A stretch of 26,301 bases of DNA, taken from contig KV920937.1 in the NCBI GenBank assembly GCA_002081555.1, positions 8,471-34,771 on the forward strand. Direction: 5' to 3'. The position numbers and the translations under genes were made by a program. The stretch comes from Protostelium mycophagum. Its lineage: Eukaryota > Evosea > Variosea > Protosteliida > Protosteliaceae. Positions within the stretch are counted from its first letter, which is position 1. Each line of letters starts with the position of its first letter. Under the pieces are notes generated by a model that did no database searches, was not told the origin of the DNA, and saw nothing but the letters and a program-made list of their open reading frames with translations. Of the stretch, positions 9,811 to 20,089 are shown piece after piece.

Positions 9811-12725
9811 ATGTCCTCTGATATTCCCAAAGAGAGCATCACTGAGAAGAAGGTGGTATATAGACAACTTTACCTTCTTGATGTCTCAATTTCACAGGAG
9901 GAAATCTCATTAAGACCCAAATTCGGTGGGGGTGGTATATCTTTGAGGCCTCAAGGAGGTAGCCTTTTTGGAGCCAAATCGGCAAACATCACAGCTGGTG
10001 GTCTCTCTGCGGCAAAATCCACCCCATTCAAAAAGAAGGAGGAAGGTTGGTTATAATTTTTCGCTGCATATCATGACCATCCCACAGCTACAGAAAATAA
10101 ATCCAAATATGACAGAGGATTCATGATCAAATACCAAGAGGTAGATACAAAACTAATGACAATCGTGTGACTCAGAGATCAGTATTCAGACGTGCCCTCT
10201 GTACTCCAGAAGACTTTAGACGCCCTCCCGCAGCTCTCGAACCCAATGACGGCGGATCTCCGCCAGGCGCTGCTGAGGAAAGGCGATCTAAAATTACCAG
10301 AAGCTTCGGTGACTCCCATCCAAAGTAAGTTTCTGATCTCTAAAAAATAGACACCCCAATATTTATTCATTTTAGCCTCAACCAGCAGGAGAGGCGGTCG
10401 TGGGGGTTCGCGGACGAGTCCCACTCCAGGTCGAGGTGTGTTTCTACATCGTTGTAGATGTGGAAATAATGTTCATTTTTACAAGAAAAATCGGAGGAAG
10501 ACGTCGCCTTCGGCAGAAAATCGGCCAACCCGTACCAGGCCAGGCCCAATTTTATGACTAATGAAAAGGACCAAGCCCTAAGGACCCTGAAAGGGTGATT
10601 TTTTCCCGCCATTTTCCCGCCATTTTTTGAAATTTCACTGAATTTTCTAGGATACTGAACAAGCTCACCCCGGAGACTTTCTCCAAGCTCATGGTGCAGG
10701 TCAGACTTTTTCACATTTTATTTCTGGATTTATTTTTTAAAGAAGGTTTACACCAGCGAATAAAATATATTTATTTAAAATAATTTCATGCGCTCTAATT
10801 ACCAGAATTCCACAAAGATCTAAAATATTTTTCTCCCGGTTTGCAAAACGCGGGAAAACATCAACACGATCGTTTTATGATGTCACGACCCCTCAACGTC
10901 TTCAGGTCTGCGACATCATGAAACAAATCGACGACGAAGGGGTGTACACACAGGCAGTGGGAATACTGTATGCCAAAGCGGTGATCGAGCCCAGTTTCAA
11001 CATGCTGTACACCGAGTTATGCGTCCAAGTCAATGAACTCCCCGTCTCTTGGTCCGAAGTAAGAGTTTTTTCTTTCTCGAAAATTCAATTTTTGTCACGG
11101 AAAAGAATCAGAAGACATCCCAACAAATTTCTTAGAATTCTTAGAATTTTCACAGAACTTGGCTTTTCATGCACAATAATTAAAAATAAAATAAATATCG
11201 AAACCCCGAAAAAAAATCGAACAAAAACCCCGAAAAAATAAAAAATATCGAAAAAACCCTAAAAAAAATAAATATCGGAAAAAACCCGAAAAAAAATTTA
11301 AATAAAAATTAATATATACAGCAACCCGGACAATTCAGAAGAAAATTGATCAACCAATGCCAAGAAGAGTTTGAAGACCAAGGAAAGTCACAAGAGCTTC
11401 CTACAGATCCAGAAGAACAGCAGATGGCCAGGGACAAGATCAAGAGGAGGACTCTGGGTAACGTCAATTTCATCGGGGAGTTGTACAAGGTGAGTTGTAG
11501 ATGGTCGGATTTTTGGTGACGTTTTTAAATCTTTGGGATTTTGGCGGGAAAGTAGGCGACAAGTTTATCACTGCAGTAAAGCTGTGGGGACTCGTTTGAA
11601 AATTGTAGTATTTATTATTTTCATTTTCTGTATTTGTTATGGCCGTATTATTTATCAATCTACAACGCGCCAAGAACCAGACTTATAAATACTAACACCA
11701 ACAGGCTTCTTTGATCTCTTCACGAACAGTGAGGGGGTGCATAGACGTACTCTTTTCGTTCATAGAAAAAGCGCGGGAAAAACGGGACCGCGAGACGATG
11801 GAATTCCAGGGAGAACTCAGTTGTAAATTGATCAAAACGGTGGGAAAATCTCTTGACAGCGATGTAAAGACAAAATCCACACTGGACTCTTATTTTGAGA
11901 CCATCAAGAGGTGGGTGTCAGAGCGAAATTTCACGGAAATCCCGAGGAATTTGTTGAGTTTTTGACAGATTCTCCACTGATGAAGATTTCTCCAGCCGCC
12001 TTAAATTCCTCTTCAGGGTGAATTTTCCCGCAATTTTCAGATGTATTCCCAGGAATTTCAGCTGAATTTCCCAGGATCTCCTGGAGCTGAGGGAAAATTC
12101 CTGGGTTCCCCGCAGGAACGAGGAAGGACCGAAGAAAATCAGCGAAATCCACCAAGAAGCAAAAGACTTGGAGACCAAGATGGAGAATGAGTACAAGGCG
12201 GCGGGAGGAAGGGCTCCTTCAGAAACCACCAGACGCAACAGCAAGGTGACGTCATCATACATCACGTGACCTGTACGTCCGTGTCACGTGACATGTCAAA
12301 ACAATCTTCTGACCGTTGTAGATTCAGATTACGGACGATCAGAGGGTCGTGAATGCAGCCAGAGATTTGTTATCCAGTGCTGATGTAAAAAACACCGTTG
12401 TAGAATTACAAGATATTTCCAAGACTTTTCCCCCTAATAAGATAGTGGAAGGGTTAGTGCTAGAATCCCTCGACAAGAAAGACAAGGACGTCACTCTCAT
12501 TTCCCAGCTCCTCACTACGCTCTTTGTTTCCAAGGAAAACTTCAATCAGGACGCTTTTACAAAGGGGTGAGGACCTGACAGTGTCAATTTGACACTTCTG
12601 ACACACTCAGGTGGAAGAGTGTCTCAGATGCGATGCCTGACATTATTTTGGACGTGCCTTTTGCGGCTAAAAATTTGAGTCAGTTACACAGTGGATTGCC
12701 TGAAGAACTCAAAAACAAGCTATAA
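9811..12725 (+). CDS. Translation initiation factor eIF4G, short form
   Basis: Fourteen exons, 569 aa: 9811-9852, 9898-10045, 10088-10140, 10183-10324, 10376-10435, 10486-10594, 10651-10699, 10906-11058, 11322-11489, 11705-11910, 11969-12017, 12075-12245, 12322-12566, 12611-12725. A Gly-rich N-terminus is followed by YDRGFMI (71-77), matching the eIF4E-binding consensus YxxxxLΦ with Met for Leu. An Arg/Gly-rich linker leads to the MIF4G HEAT domain (about 175-450), with LNKLTPETFSKLM, QCQEEFED, RRTLGNVNFIGELYK and EEGPKKISEIHQEA. The last 120 residues resemble an MA3 domain. By family it bridges cap-bound eIF4E, eIF4A and eIF3 to load ribosomes on mRNA. The size is closer to plant eIFiso4G or smaller. 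AATAAA occurs in the 3' flank near 12805. Confidence 0.9.
10599..10628. repeat. Doubled TTTTCCCGCCA motif in an intron
   Basis: Two back-to-back copies of TTTTCCCGCCATTTT lie in eIF4G intron 6 (10595-10650), sense to the transcript. The same core occurs in other introns of this window. It resembles the metazoan E2F site TTTSSCGC, but its repeated intronic placement suggests another role. Confidence 0.5.
11185..11298. repeat. A-rich degenerate tandem repeat in intron
   Basis: Within the 263-nt eIF4G intron 8 (11059-11321), several imperfect units of the type AAATATCGAAAAAACCC-GAAAAA follow one another, differing by small indels. It looks like slipped-strand expansion. No coding potential. Confidence 0.6.
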
Positions 12726-13808
12726 AAACGATAAAGTTGTAGTAATTCTGTGCCTAACACTTGTATAAGCCTCTATGTCAACTCTTTCTACACCCAATAC
12801 TACAAATAAAATCACAGACAGTGAACATCACCTGTGTGTGAGCCGCAGGAGAACCAGAGACCTCATCGGGCCTGACTTGTTCTTCTTTGCGAGTGTACTG
12901 CATTATTTAGATGACCCTTTACAACTCGATCTACAACGAGATTTTTCGTAACCCAGCTTGCAATTTGGATTTACATCCCTAAACTGCGAGCTTGCCCAAA
13001 TTTTGCTGTGCTTTGTAGAAAGAGTTTTCCACTAGCGCTGCACTGCGGCGACAGAATTGTCGCCGGAAGGTCCGAATAGGCATTATTGGCATGAAATGAG
13101 AGAGCTCTTTGTGCGGTTGTACGACCATTTTACGGGGAGCAAGAGGATGAAAATAAAAGACTCTAGCCCGGTAAATTTTTAAATGGAGATACCCCTCTCC
13201 GGTGTTACGAGACCACGTTTGGGTGTTTGATCCTGAGCAAAGTGGATACTTCCTTTAAGAGTTGGGTTGGCTTTCGAACGTGTGATATGGCCACGGCGAA
13301 CTGATCTGCAGATCGTCTTTGATATTCTCATTATCTGTCAAGTCCACAAGAATGACGATGGCAGAAGGTGATTATCAAGCCGCGGTGATAATTGCTTTGT
13401 CTGGGGTCCAAGTAGAGTTTGATAGAAGGAAGAGCAGGGAATCCCGGTTGCCTAGAACAAGGAAGTTTTTGAGAAGGTGATCTCGAGAAAATGTGAAGGT
13501 TAATTCTGATATCTCCTTCCATAACCAACAGACACTTCTCAGGCTTAGCTAATCGTTGCTCTCTCCTCCTCTACATCAATTGGGAGATGTTTTGGCTCTG
13601 TCTCATCGAAAATCATCGAGAGAATTTCCCTCGTCACATCGCGCTCAAGACATGATGCCGGAAATCGAACTCACAGGAAAGAGAAGAAATCTCAAGAAGA
13701 GAACTTGATATCCCCTCCAGCCGTATTTATCAACAATGCTTCATCGTAAATCTCACTGAAGGAGTGATAAATAAGTTGATACAGGTGAGATTGATAACGA
13801 AATAATGA
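12726..13808. other. Poorly coding region left of the assembly gap
   Basis: About 1.08 kb with no gene I can support. Short open stretches exist, for example an ATG at 13352 giving 42 codons (MTMAEGDYQAAVIIALSG...). Another, just before the gap, ends NLTEGVINKLIQ at a good donor (CAG/GTGAGA, about 13784). These may be exons of the gene whose 3' end lies right of the gap. A 7-bp stem with 4-nt loop (GGCGACA-GAAT-TGTCGCC) is at 13047-13064, and GATCTACAACGAG at 12919-12931 is a copy of the recurring motif. Confidence 0.4.
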
Positions 13809-13908
13809 NNNNNNNNNNNNNNNNNNNNNNNNNNNNNNNNNNNNNNNNNNNNNNNNNNNNNNNNNNNNNNNNNNNNNNNNNNNNNNNNNNNNNNNNNNNN
13901 NNNNNNNN
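13809..13908. other. Assembly gap of exactly 100 N
   Basis: A run of exactly 100 N is the usual placeholder for a scaffold gap of unknown size. The true distance and content are unknown, and at least one gene is cut by it. Confidence 0.97.
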
Positions 13909-14079
13909 GCTGTACAAGGACATCTGCTTAACTACCGTGAAGACGCACGTGCAGCTATCGAGGCGATCCAACAGCTATTGGACACAATCGGGGAGAAGGA
14001 AGAAAAGGTTTTGGAAAAGGCCTTTTGGGAGACTTATAGATGTAGAGAACCCAGTGAAGCAGCTCCCTCCTATGCGTGA
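13909..14079 (+). CDS. 3' end of an unidentified gene cut by the gap
   Basis: The frame is open from the first base after the gap to a stop at 14077-14079, 56 codons. The peptide is strongly helical and charged (REDARAAIEAIQQLLD, GEKEEKVLEKAFWETYRC). Its amino-acid make-up looks like real protein, unlike overlapping frames. I cannot name the family. Upstream exons are probably in the gap or in 13560-13800. Confidence 0.5.
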   Translation, partial: AVQGHLLNYREDARAAIEAIQQLLDTIGEKEEKVLEKAFWETYRCREPSEAAPSYA

Positions 14080-14290
14080 TCTCGTCATGTAGATAATGAA
14101 GAACGTCTCGTGGATTGAACTGCCTTTGTCTTTGAGATTGTGTGTAAATATATAATTATATATTCTTAGAAGACGAAGACCATTTTTCGACATGTTTATT
14201 GCCATGAAGAAGGATGTTCTGACATAGCGACTGCTATTTTTTCTTGTGGAAAGAACGTCGTCTTAAAGCAGAAGGGCTGTCCCAACTTGT

Positions 14291-14730
14291 CTTTGAAAAT
14301 TTCACAAATAGTCAGCACTTTGATCTCCTCTCCTGTCGAAATTAAAATTAAACATCTACAACCAGACAATTTGTCATCTAAAACATTTGAATGTCTTTCA
14401 TTAAAACCTTTTGTGGGTTCGCCGCAAAGATGTTTTTGGTATTTGTGTTGGTGGTTTGTTGTGTTGGTGGTTTGCAGCAACTATCATACACTATGATATC
14501 TTTGACATCATCAATGACTTTGAAAATTTCACAAATAGTCAGCACTTTGATCTCCTCTCCTGTCGAAATTAAAATTAAACATCTACAACCAGACAATTTG
14601 TCATCTAAAACATTTGAATGTCTTTCATTAAAACCTTTTGTGGGTTCGCCGCAAAGATGTTTTTGGTATTTGTGTTGGTGGTTTGCAGCAACTATCATAC
14701 ACTATGATATCTTTGACATCATCAATGACT
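14291..14730. repeat. Direct tandem duplication, two near-identical copies
   Basis: Copy 1 spans 14291-14517 (227 nt) and copy 2 14518-14730 (about 213 nt). They appear identical by eye except that copy 1 carries an extra 16 nt (one more GTTGTGTTGGTGGTTT unit near 14460). The near-identity implies a recent duplication or an assembly duplicate. Each copy holds one CATCTACAACC motif. Copy 2 overlaps the 3' end of the minus-strand transcription factor model. Confidence 0.9.
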
Positions 14731-15857
14731 CACCATCAGTACTGTGATGATTATTCAGGGTCTCTTGAGCTGCGTACTGATTTTCACCATAATTGATACA
14801 ATGTGCTAGCGACTTGAGCCTCGTGTACATGCTTTCCTTTGTCAAAAAGACAGGCAGAATGGTCTCCATCCCCTTCTCCATATTTAACTGCGAATATTAC
14901 TCTCAGGGTCTAACTCATGCAGAGCAACAAAGTATATATATTGATGTTCTTTACACAAATGCAAAGTAAAATGATAGATGGGTGGTTCGACTCACTTCTT
15001 GGGTATAGCCTGTCAACACTCTGAAAGCATTATTTATATACAAGACCACACCAAAAGGTGCACTCACAACTGAGGCTAAATTGCTCATCTCTACGCCTGC
15101 TCTCACTACCTGCATGTCCGTTATTTTCAAAATTTGAATTTTTTGCACCTCGAATGCGCGTGAAAATTCTTTTTGCATGTCTTCTTTCTGTTCTGCTGTC
15201 AAGAATCTGCAATTATAAATTTTAACCACTCAATAAATTGTATTTATTTTAAAAATTGTCACAAACCTGGCCAAAATCTCAGAGTCTTCCACGTTTCTAT
15301 CATGATTCCTATGCACGCTTGTAAACGACGCCAGCTCTTGCATCTCGCTTTGTGCCGACAAAGCGTTGATCGCTTTGTACTTTAGTGAAAGCTCATAGTT
15401 GACAAAGTGTTCCATCACTGTCGTCTTTTCGACCGAAGAGTTGTCTGTGAAATTTATAGAGGGTTGTTCTTGATACACATCATGTTCTTCAGAAAATGTT
15501 TGATTTTGATCTTGATCTTTGATCTCAATTTGTGATGGAGTGATGTTTGCGAAACCAAACTGATCGTGTTGATATTGTTCCAAATCCTCAGTTGGCAGCA
15601 TAGATTGAGAATACACGTGATCACTCCTCCTCTTCCTGACTTTCTTACTGGCAGGAATACATTTTACACCTTTTCCATCACATCGAATGCACGTTGACGC
15701 GACAAAACCGTCTGGTCTGGATATTCCTGTGTGAATCAGAGAATGATGAATCGTCTGGCTCACTTTTACATGAGAGATGGGACTTTTTACAGTTGGAGCA
15801 CGTTGGTCCAATTACGTGTGTGATTTGGTCAGGATGTGTGAAGGTGTTTGTCTCCAT
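14702..15857 (-). CDS. Zn2Cys6 transcription factor with PAS domain
   Basis: Exons in transcript order 15857-15764, 15726-15267, 15206-14996, 14887-14702 give 316 aa. Cysteines C20-x2-C23-x6-C30-x13-C44-x2-C47-x6-C54 form a Zn(II)2Cys6 cluster (CSNCKKSHLSC and CIRCDGKGVKC) split by a 37-nt intron. A basic stretch KKVRKRRS follows. Residues about 210-255 (VVSAPFGVVLYINNAF, VLTGYTQE) look like the start of a PAS domain. This pairing matches the ERT1/Rds2/AcuK type of fungal regulators, which control gluconeogenesis and carbon-source use. Such a role here is inference. Acidic and Gln-rich residues lie between the domains. The last exon (LNMEKGMETILPVFLTKESM...) is less certain; the alternative is an early stop soon after 14996. 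An upstream in-frame extension to 15965 is possible but less likely. Confidence 0.72.
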
Positions 15858-16155
15858 GATGCCTTGAATCATCTGGTGTTTAGCAAGGAGATGATTTGAT
15901 ATCTCGGAACGGATGAAGATACATAAATTTTCATAAAATCTTAAAAGAAATAGAAACAAATCCAAACAAAATTTGTGGTGTTACCAATTCTTCATGAATG
16001 ACAGTGGTATTCTTCCCTCTACACTGTACATTTACATCGTTGTAGATCTCCAAATCCCCACACTTCCAATATTGAGTACAGACTTTACAAAAGCGCGTTA
16101 GTTACCGCACAGATTCACGGTACGGAACCGTTAAGAAAAAGAATGAGGATCCAAT
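15858..16155. other. Spacer upstream of the Zn2Cys6 gene
   Basis: 298 nt between the start of the transcription factor and the stop of the carboxylase, both on the minus strand, so it holds the factor's promoter. It contains a CGTTGTAGATC motif (16038-16048) and a GGTAGTTACCG-type hairpin (16093-16134). No ORF supported. Confidence 0.5.
16093..16134. repeat. GGTAGTTACCG-family hairpin, copy 3
   Basis: Intergenic copy with GCGCGTTAGTTACCG followed by CACGGTACGGAACCGTTAAG. The core GTTACCG and the later CGGTAC/CGGAAC half-sites can pair imperfectly. This is the only copy of the six that is not within a predicted intron. Confidence 0.5.
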
Positions 16156-19100
16156 TTATTCTGATTTGATGGACAACAGCTGCTTCTTCTCTTCGACAAG
16201 ATCATTCAAATTATAATTGATGGATTCTACAACACCATCTGAGGGTGCTCTGATAGTGTGCTGCTCTTCTTTAGATTGAGAGTGAGAGGTATAATACAGC
16301 AGAATGAAATGTTTTCTTGTGAAAAAAATATAAAAATCAACAAAATAAATACGAGTGTCTCAGATTTATATTTGATATCAATTCCAAAAAACACAAAAAT
16401 CAACACGAAATATAAATTAATTTAATAATAACACGTAAAAGTGTTTAAAATTTGTGGCAAATACGCCAAAAGTCATATGAATATTATATCTCGAGTGTAA
16501 TGAGATAGTCATCTTTACCTCCATCTTCATTGCCTCCATCGTCATCAACGCATCACCCTTCTTGACTTTGTCTCCAACACTGACAGAGATCTTCACCACT
16601 CTTCCCGGCATCGGTGACAATAATGACCCCTTTGTCTGCGAAATTTCAACGAAATTTCGGAGAAAACTCGGTTCACCTGGGCTGTCGCGTTGTAATCCTT
16701 GACGGGCAGACCTAAATCGTAGGTTTGACCGTCGAAGAATAAGTGGACTCTGTGTCCGTGTACAACAATTTTGGCGCGAACTGTTCGGCCCAAAACTTTG
16801 GCCCTCAGCTCGTCCCCTTCCAAAACTCCGCTCACTATGTACTCTTCCTTTTCTCCGGGAATCTTCCGTCTTTAACGAGCGTTTAACGTGAAGAGATCTC
16901 GGTACTTACCGTGACCTTGTATTGCTTGTTGTCGAGGAATTCTACGTGAGTTTTCACGGTGTTTTCTCCGTCTAAAAATGAAATTTCGCGCTGGTGTGAA
17001 TGATTGAATCTCTTCGCATCATTTATCGCGAAAGGTGACCTGGAATCTGCGATTTTCAGATCACGCTACCTGATCATCTACAACGCACCATTTTTGGCGG
17101 GAAATTGCAAGTTCTCCTTGCTGATGATTCCGAGAACGGCAAGGGAGAGGGCCATGGGGGGAGCGGGGGAGGGAGGGGGGAGGAGGGAGGGTCTGTGGTC
17201 TTCAATGAACCCAGTGTGTACACTCCCGTCTTCAAATTTCTCGTGTGTCGACAACCTGTTCAATTCTTTATTACGTTTGGAGTGCATTTGTGAATTTGTG
17301 TAATATTGTTTTTGAAGTAGTGATGTTGGAAATGTAAATGCTTACTTCTTGAGGAACTCGATGTTGTTTGCGAGTCCAACAACGTGGTAGTCGTCCAAAG
17401 CTAACTTCAATCTGTTCAAAGCAGAGTATCTAAGTTTATTAGAATGCTGTGAATCCTGTTATCCTTTCATTGGAATGAAGATCTTTTCATTCAAATATCG
17501 GTTCTCATAAAAATGAAACAATTGCAAACAGATAAAACTTTTTGACACCTGTCAGAATCCCAGACCGCTAATTTAGCAATCATTGGGTCGTAATACACTG
17601 AAACTTCATCCCCTTGTCTAACGCCGGTATCCACTCTTACTCCTAATTCTCATCAGAATCAAACTCGACAAAATTTCGTGCCGACACAGAATCGTAGTAC
17701 TGATTTCTCAAGAGAATAAAAATATTCGCATTGAGATGAAAATCTTCTCATAGAAATGAAACTCACCGTGGCCGGTGGGTGGTGACAGGTGATGCAATTT
17801 TCCTGTTCCTGGAAGGAAATTGTTTGCGGGATTTTCTGCGTAAATTCTAGCCTCAAATGCGTGTCCGTTCATCGGTATTTCAGATTGCTGTAATGGCAAA
17901 GTCTGTTGTCTTTAGACTTTGTTCATTTGAAATTTTTATCAAATAGAAATATAAAAATAAATATTTTTTAAATGATCTTGTTGTAGTCTTTAGCACTTGA
18001 CTCATCATTCTTTCATCAAATGAAAAATATACAAGAAAATTTGAAGGAAAGTATGGATTTGGGCGGAAAATTTTGATGAAGACGCACCTGTCCTGAAGCC
18101 ACACGTAATTGCCATTCAACGAGATCAACTCCGGTAATCAACTCCGTAATAGGATGTTCCACCTGAAATTTCGTGAGTTTTTTAACTCGCTTTCTCCACA
18201 ATGATTCTATGGACTTCCGAGCTCACCTGGAGCCTTGTGTTCATCTCCATGAAATAAAAGTTGTGGGTCTTAGGGTCCAATATAAATTCAACTGTTCCAG
18301 CTCCAACGTAATCCACTGCCTGAAAATTTTCAGAAAATTTCAAGAATTGGGGGGAGAATTTTCACCTTGGCGGCGGCGACTGCGGCGTCACCCATCTTTT
18401 TCCTGAGTTCTTCTGTCATATGGGGCTAAAGTTTTTCAGAATATTACGATCTACAACGAAATGTCTTCAAAAAAAATTGGCGGGAAAACATGAATTTTGG
18501 CGGGAAACTCACGGCGGGAGCTTCTTCGATGACTTTTTGGTGTCTTCTCTGTACACTGCAATCTCTTTCGTACAGATGCACTGTGTTCCCATAATGATCT
18601 CCAAACACCTACGTAACTTGAGATTTGCGTGAAATCTCGATGATGTTTCACCTGGAATTCTACGTGTCTGGGCTTTATGAGATATTTCTCGACAAGAACC
18701 CTGTCGTCACCAAAAGAAGCCATCGCTTCACGTCTGGCAGAGTCCAGCATCTCTTTGAACAAATCTGGTGTCTCCACAATCCTCATACCTGTCGAATATG
18801 TCAACATGACTGTCAAGGTGACGCGAGATCTTTGTACAAATCTATTTTTATATGTATTTAATGAGAAATCATATTTATGACACCTTTTCCACCACCACCC
18901 AATACCGCCTTTATCAATACCGGATATCCTATCTTCTTAGCCTCACTTTCTAATACCTGTATCATTCAGAATTAAAGGGAATTTCCAGAAAGACGGGTGG
19001 AAATTTCCCAGGAAATTTGAAAATTCTCCACCTCGAAAGATTGATCCTCGCCGTGGTATCCTGGAATCTATTCTCGGTAAGATAACGCGAACCTTCTCGT

Positions 19101-19989
19101 CTCTTCCCGTAGGAATTTCATTACGAAAAAGAGCCGTTAAATTTGAAATTTAAAAAGGGGTGTATTTACCTGTGGTACAGATGCCTTAGACATGATATTT
19201 TTAGAAGCAGCTTTGCTGCCCATAGCAGTAATGGCCGGTATCGGGGGTCCTATGAATACCACTCCTGCCTCTTTGCACTGCTCTGCAAAACCTAAAATCG
19301 TCATTTTTGGCGGGAAAATCTGACGAATAAAATTTGAAAAGAGATTTTGGGGGGAAAATCTACCTGCGTTTTCAGAGAGAAAACCATAACCTGGGTGTAT
19401 TCCTTGTGCACCAGTCCTCCTGGCTACCTAATTTTTTTCAAAAAAATTTCCAAAGCAATTTTCTTTTTTTTAATATCTCGTCTGTCGCAGAGTCGGTTGT
19501 CTGTGACGTGTCGCAGAACGAAAAGAAAACTTTGAATTTTTGGTGATGAAAATGTACCTCCAAGATCTTGTCTCCTCTGAGATAACTCTCTTTAGAGGGT
19601 GCTGGTCCAATACAATGTGCTTCGTCTGCTTGGCTCACGTGTGCGGCGTTGGCATCGGCCTCACTGTAAACGGCGACGGTCTTAATGCCCAATCTCTTTG
19701 CCGTTCTCATCACTCTGCAAGCAATCTCACCCCTGTTGGCAATCAAGATCTTCTTAAAGAGTTTTGGTGTCTCTGTTGGGGGTGTAACTCCTGGTCCAGT
19801 AGAGAAGGTGAAGAGAGTTCTCGATCTGAAAAATGTGAGAAGAGATCAAGACTTTTGAAGGAAAGCTTTTAAAGAACCTGTTCCAGTTCTTTCGTGTAAA
19901 ACGTGATCAATTGAGGATAATCATGGACAAAAGAGATGTCACCCAAAAGGACGAGATATCGGCTGGATGCCTACACGAAATCGCCACAT
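16156..19989 (-). CDS. MCCC1: Methylcrotonoyl-CoA carboxylase alpha subunit, mitochondrial
   Basis: Nineteen exons give 673 aa: 19989-19943, 19825-19558, 19427-19364, 19291-19170, 19067-19032, 18956-18884, 18788-18652, 18608-18513, 18425-18366, 18319-18227, 18162-18088, 17902-17767, 17642-17549, 17429-17346, 17255-17089, 16971-16910, 16862-16677, 16635-16519, 16260-16156. The start [16 protein letters not shown] is a typical Arg-rich mitochondrial presequence. Biotin carboxylase motifs follow: [67 protein letters not shown] and [15 protein letters not shown]. The biotinyl domain has EAMKMEH with the biotinylated Lys near residue 637 (codon 16525-16527). By family it carboxylates its biotin with ATP and bicarbonate and works with the beta subunit in leucine breakdown. 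GMRIV and [18 protein letters not shown] favour MCC over propionyl-CoA carboxylase. Confidence 0.93.
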
Positions 19990-20089
19990 ATCTTGATGTT
20001 TGTGGTGTGATATGCCAAGTTGGATTTCAAAATACAATCGCAGATTCGCGGTGTTGCGACAAGATCAGATCAGATCGCCATCTTTCAAA
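19990..20089. promoter_or_regulatory. Divergent promoter region of 100 bp
   Basis: Only 100 bp separate the ATG of the carboxylase (minus) from the ATG of the next gene (plus). Both 5' UTRs and promoters must fit here or overlap the genes. AGATCAGATCAGATC is a short direct repeat at about 20062-20076. No TATA box is evident. Confidence 0.55.

Noticed and set aside
14196-14698. Minus-strand frames within the tandem duplication
   Set aside because: They exist because the duplicated unit happens to be open; composition is low-complexity and there is no domain.
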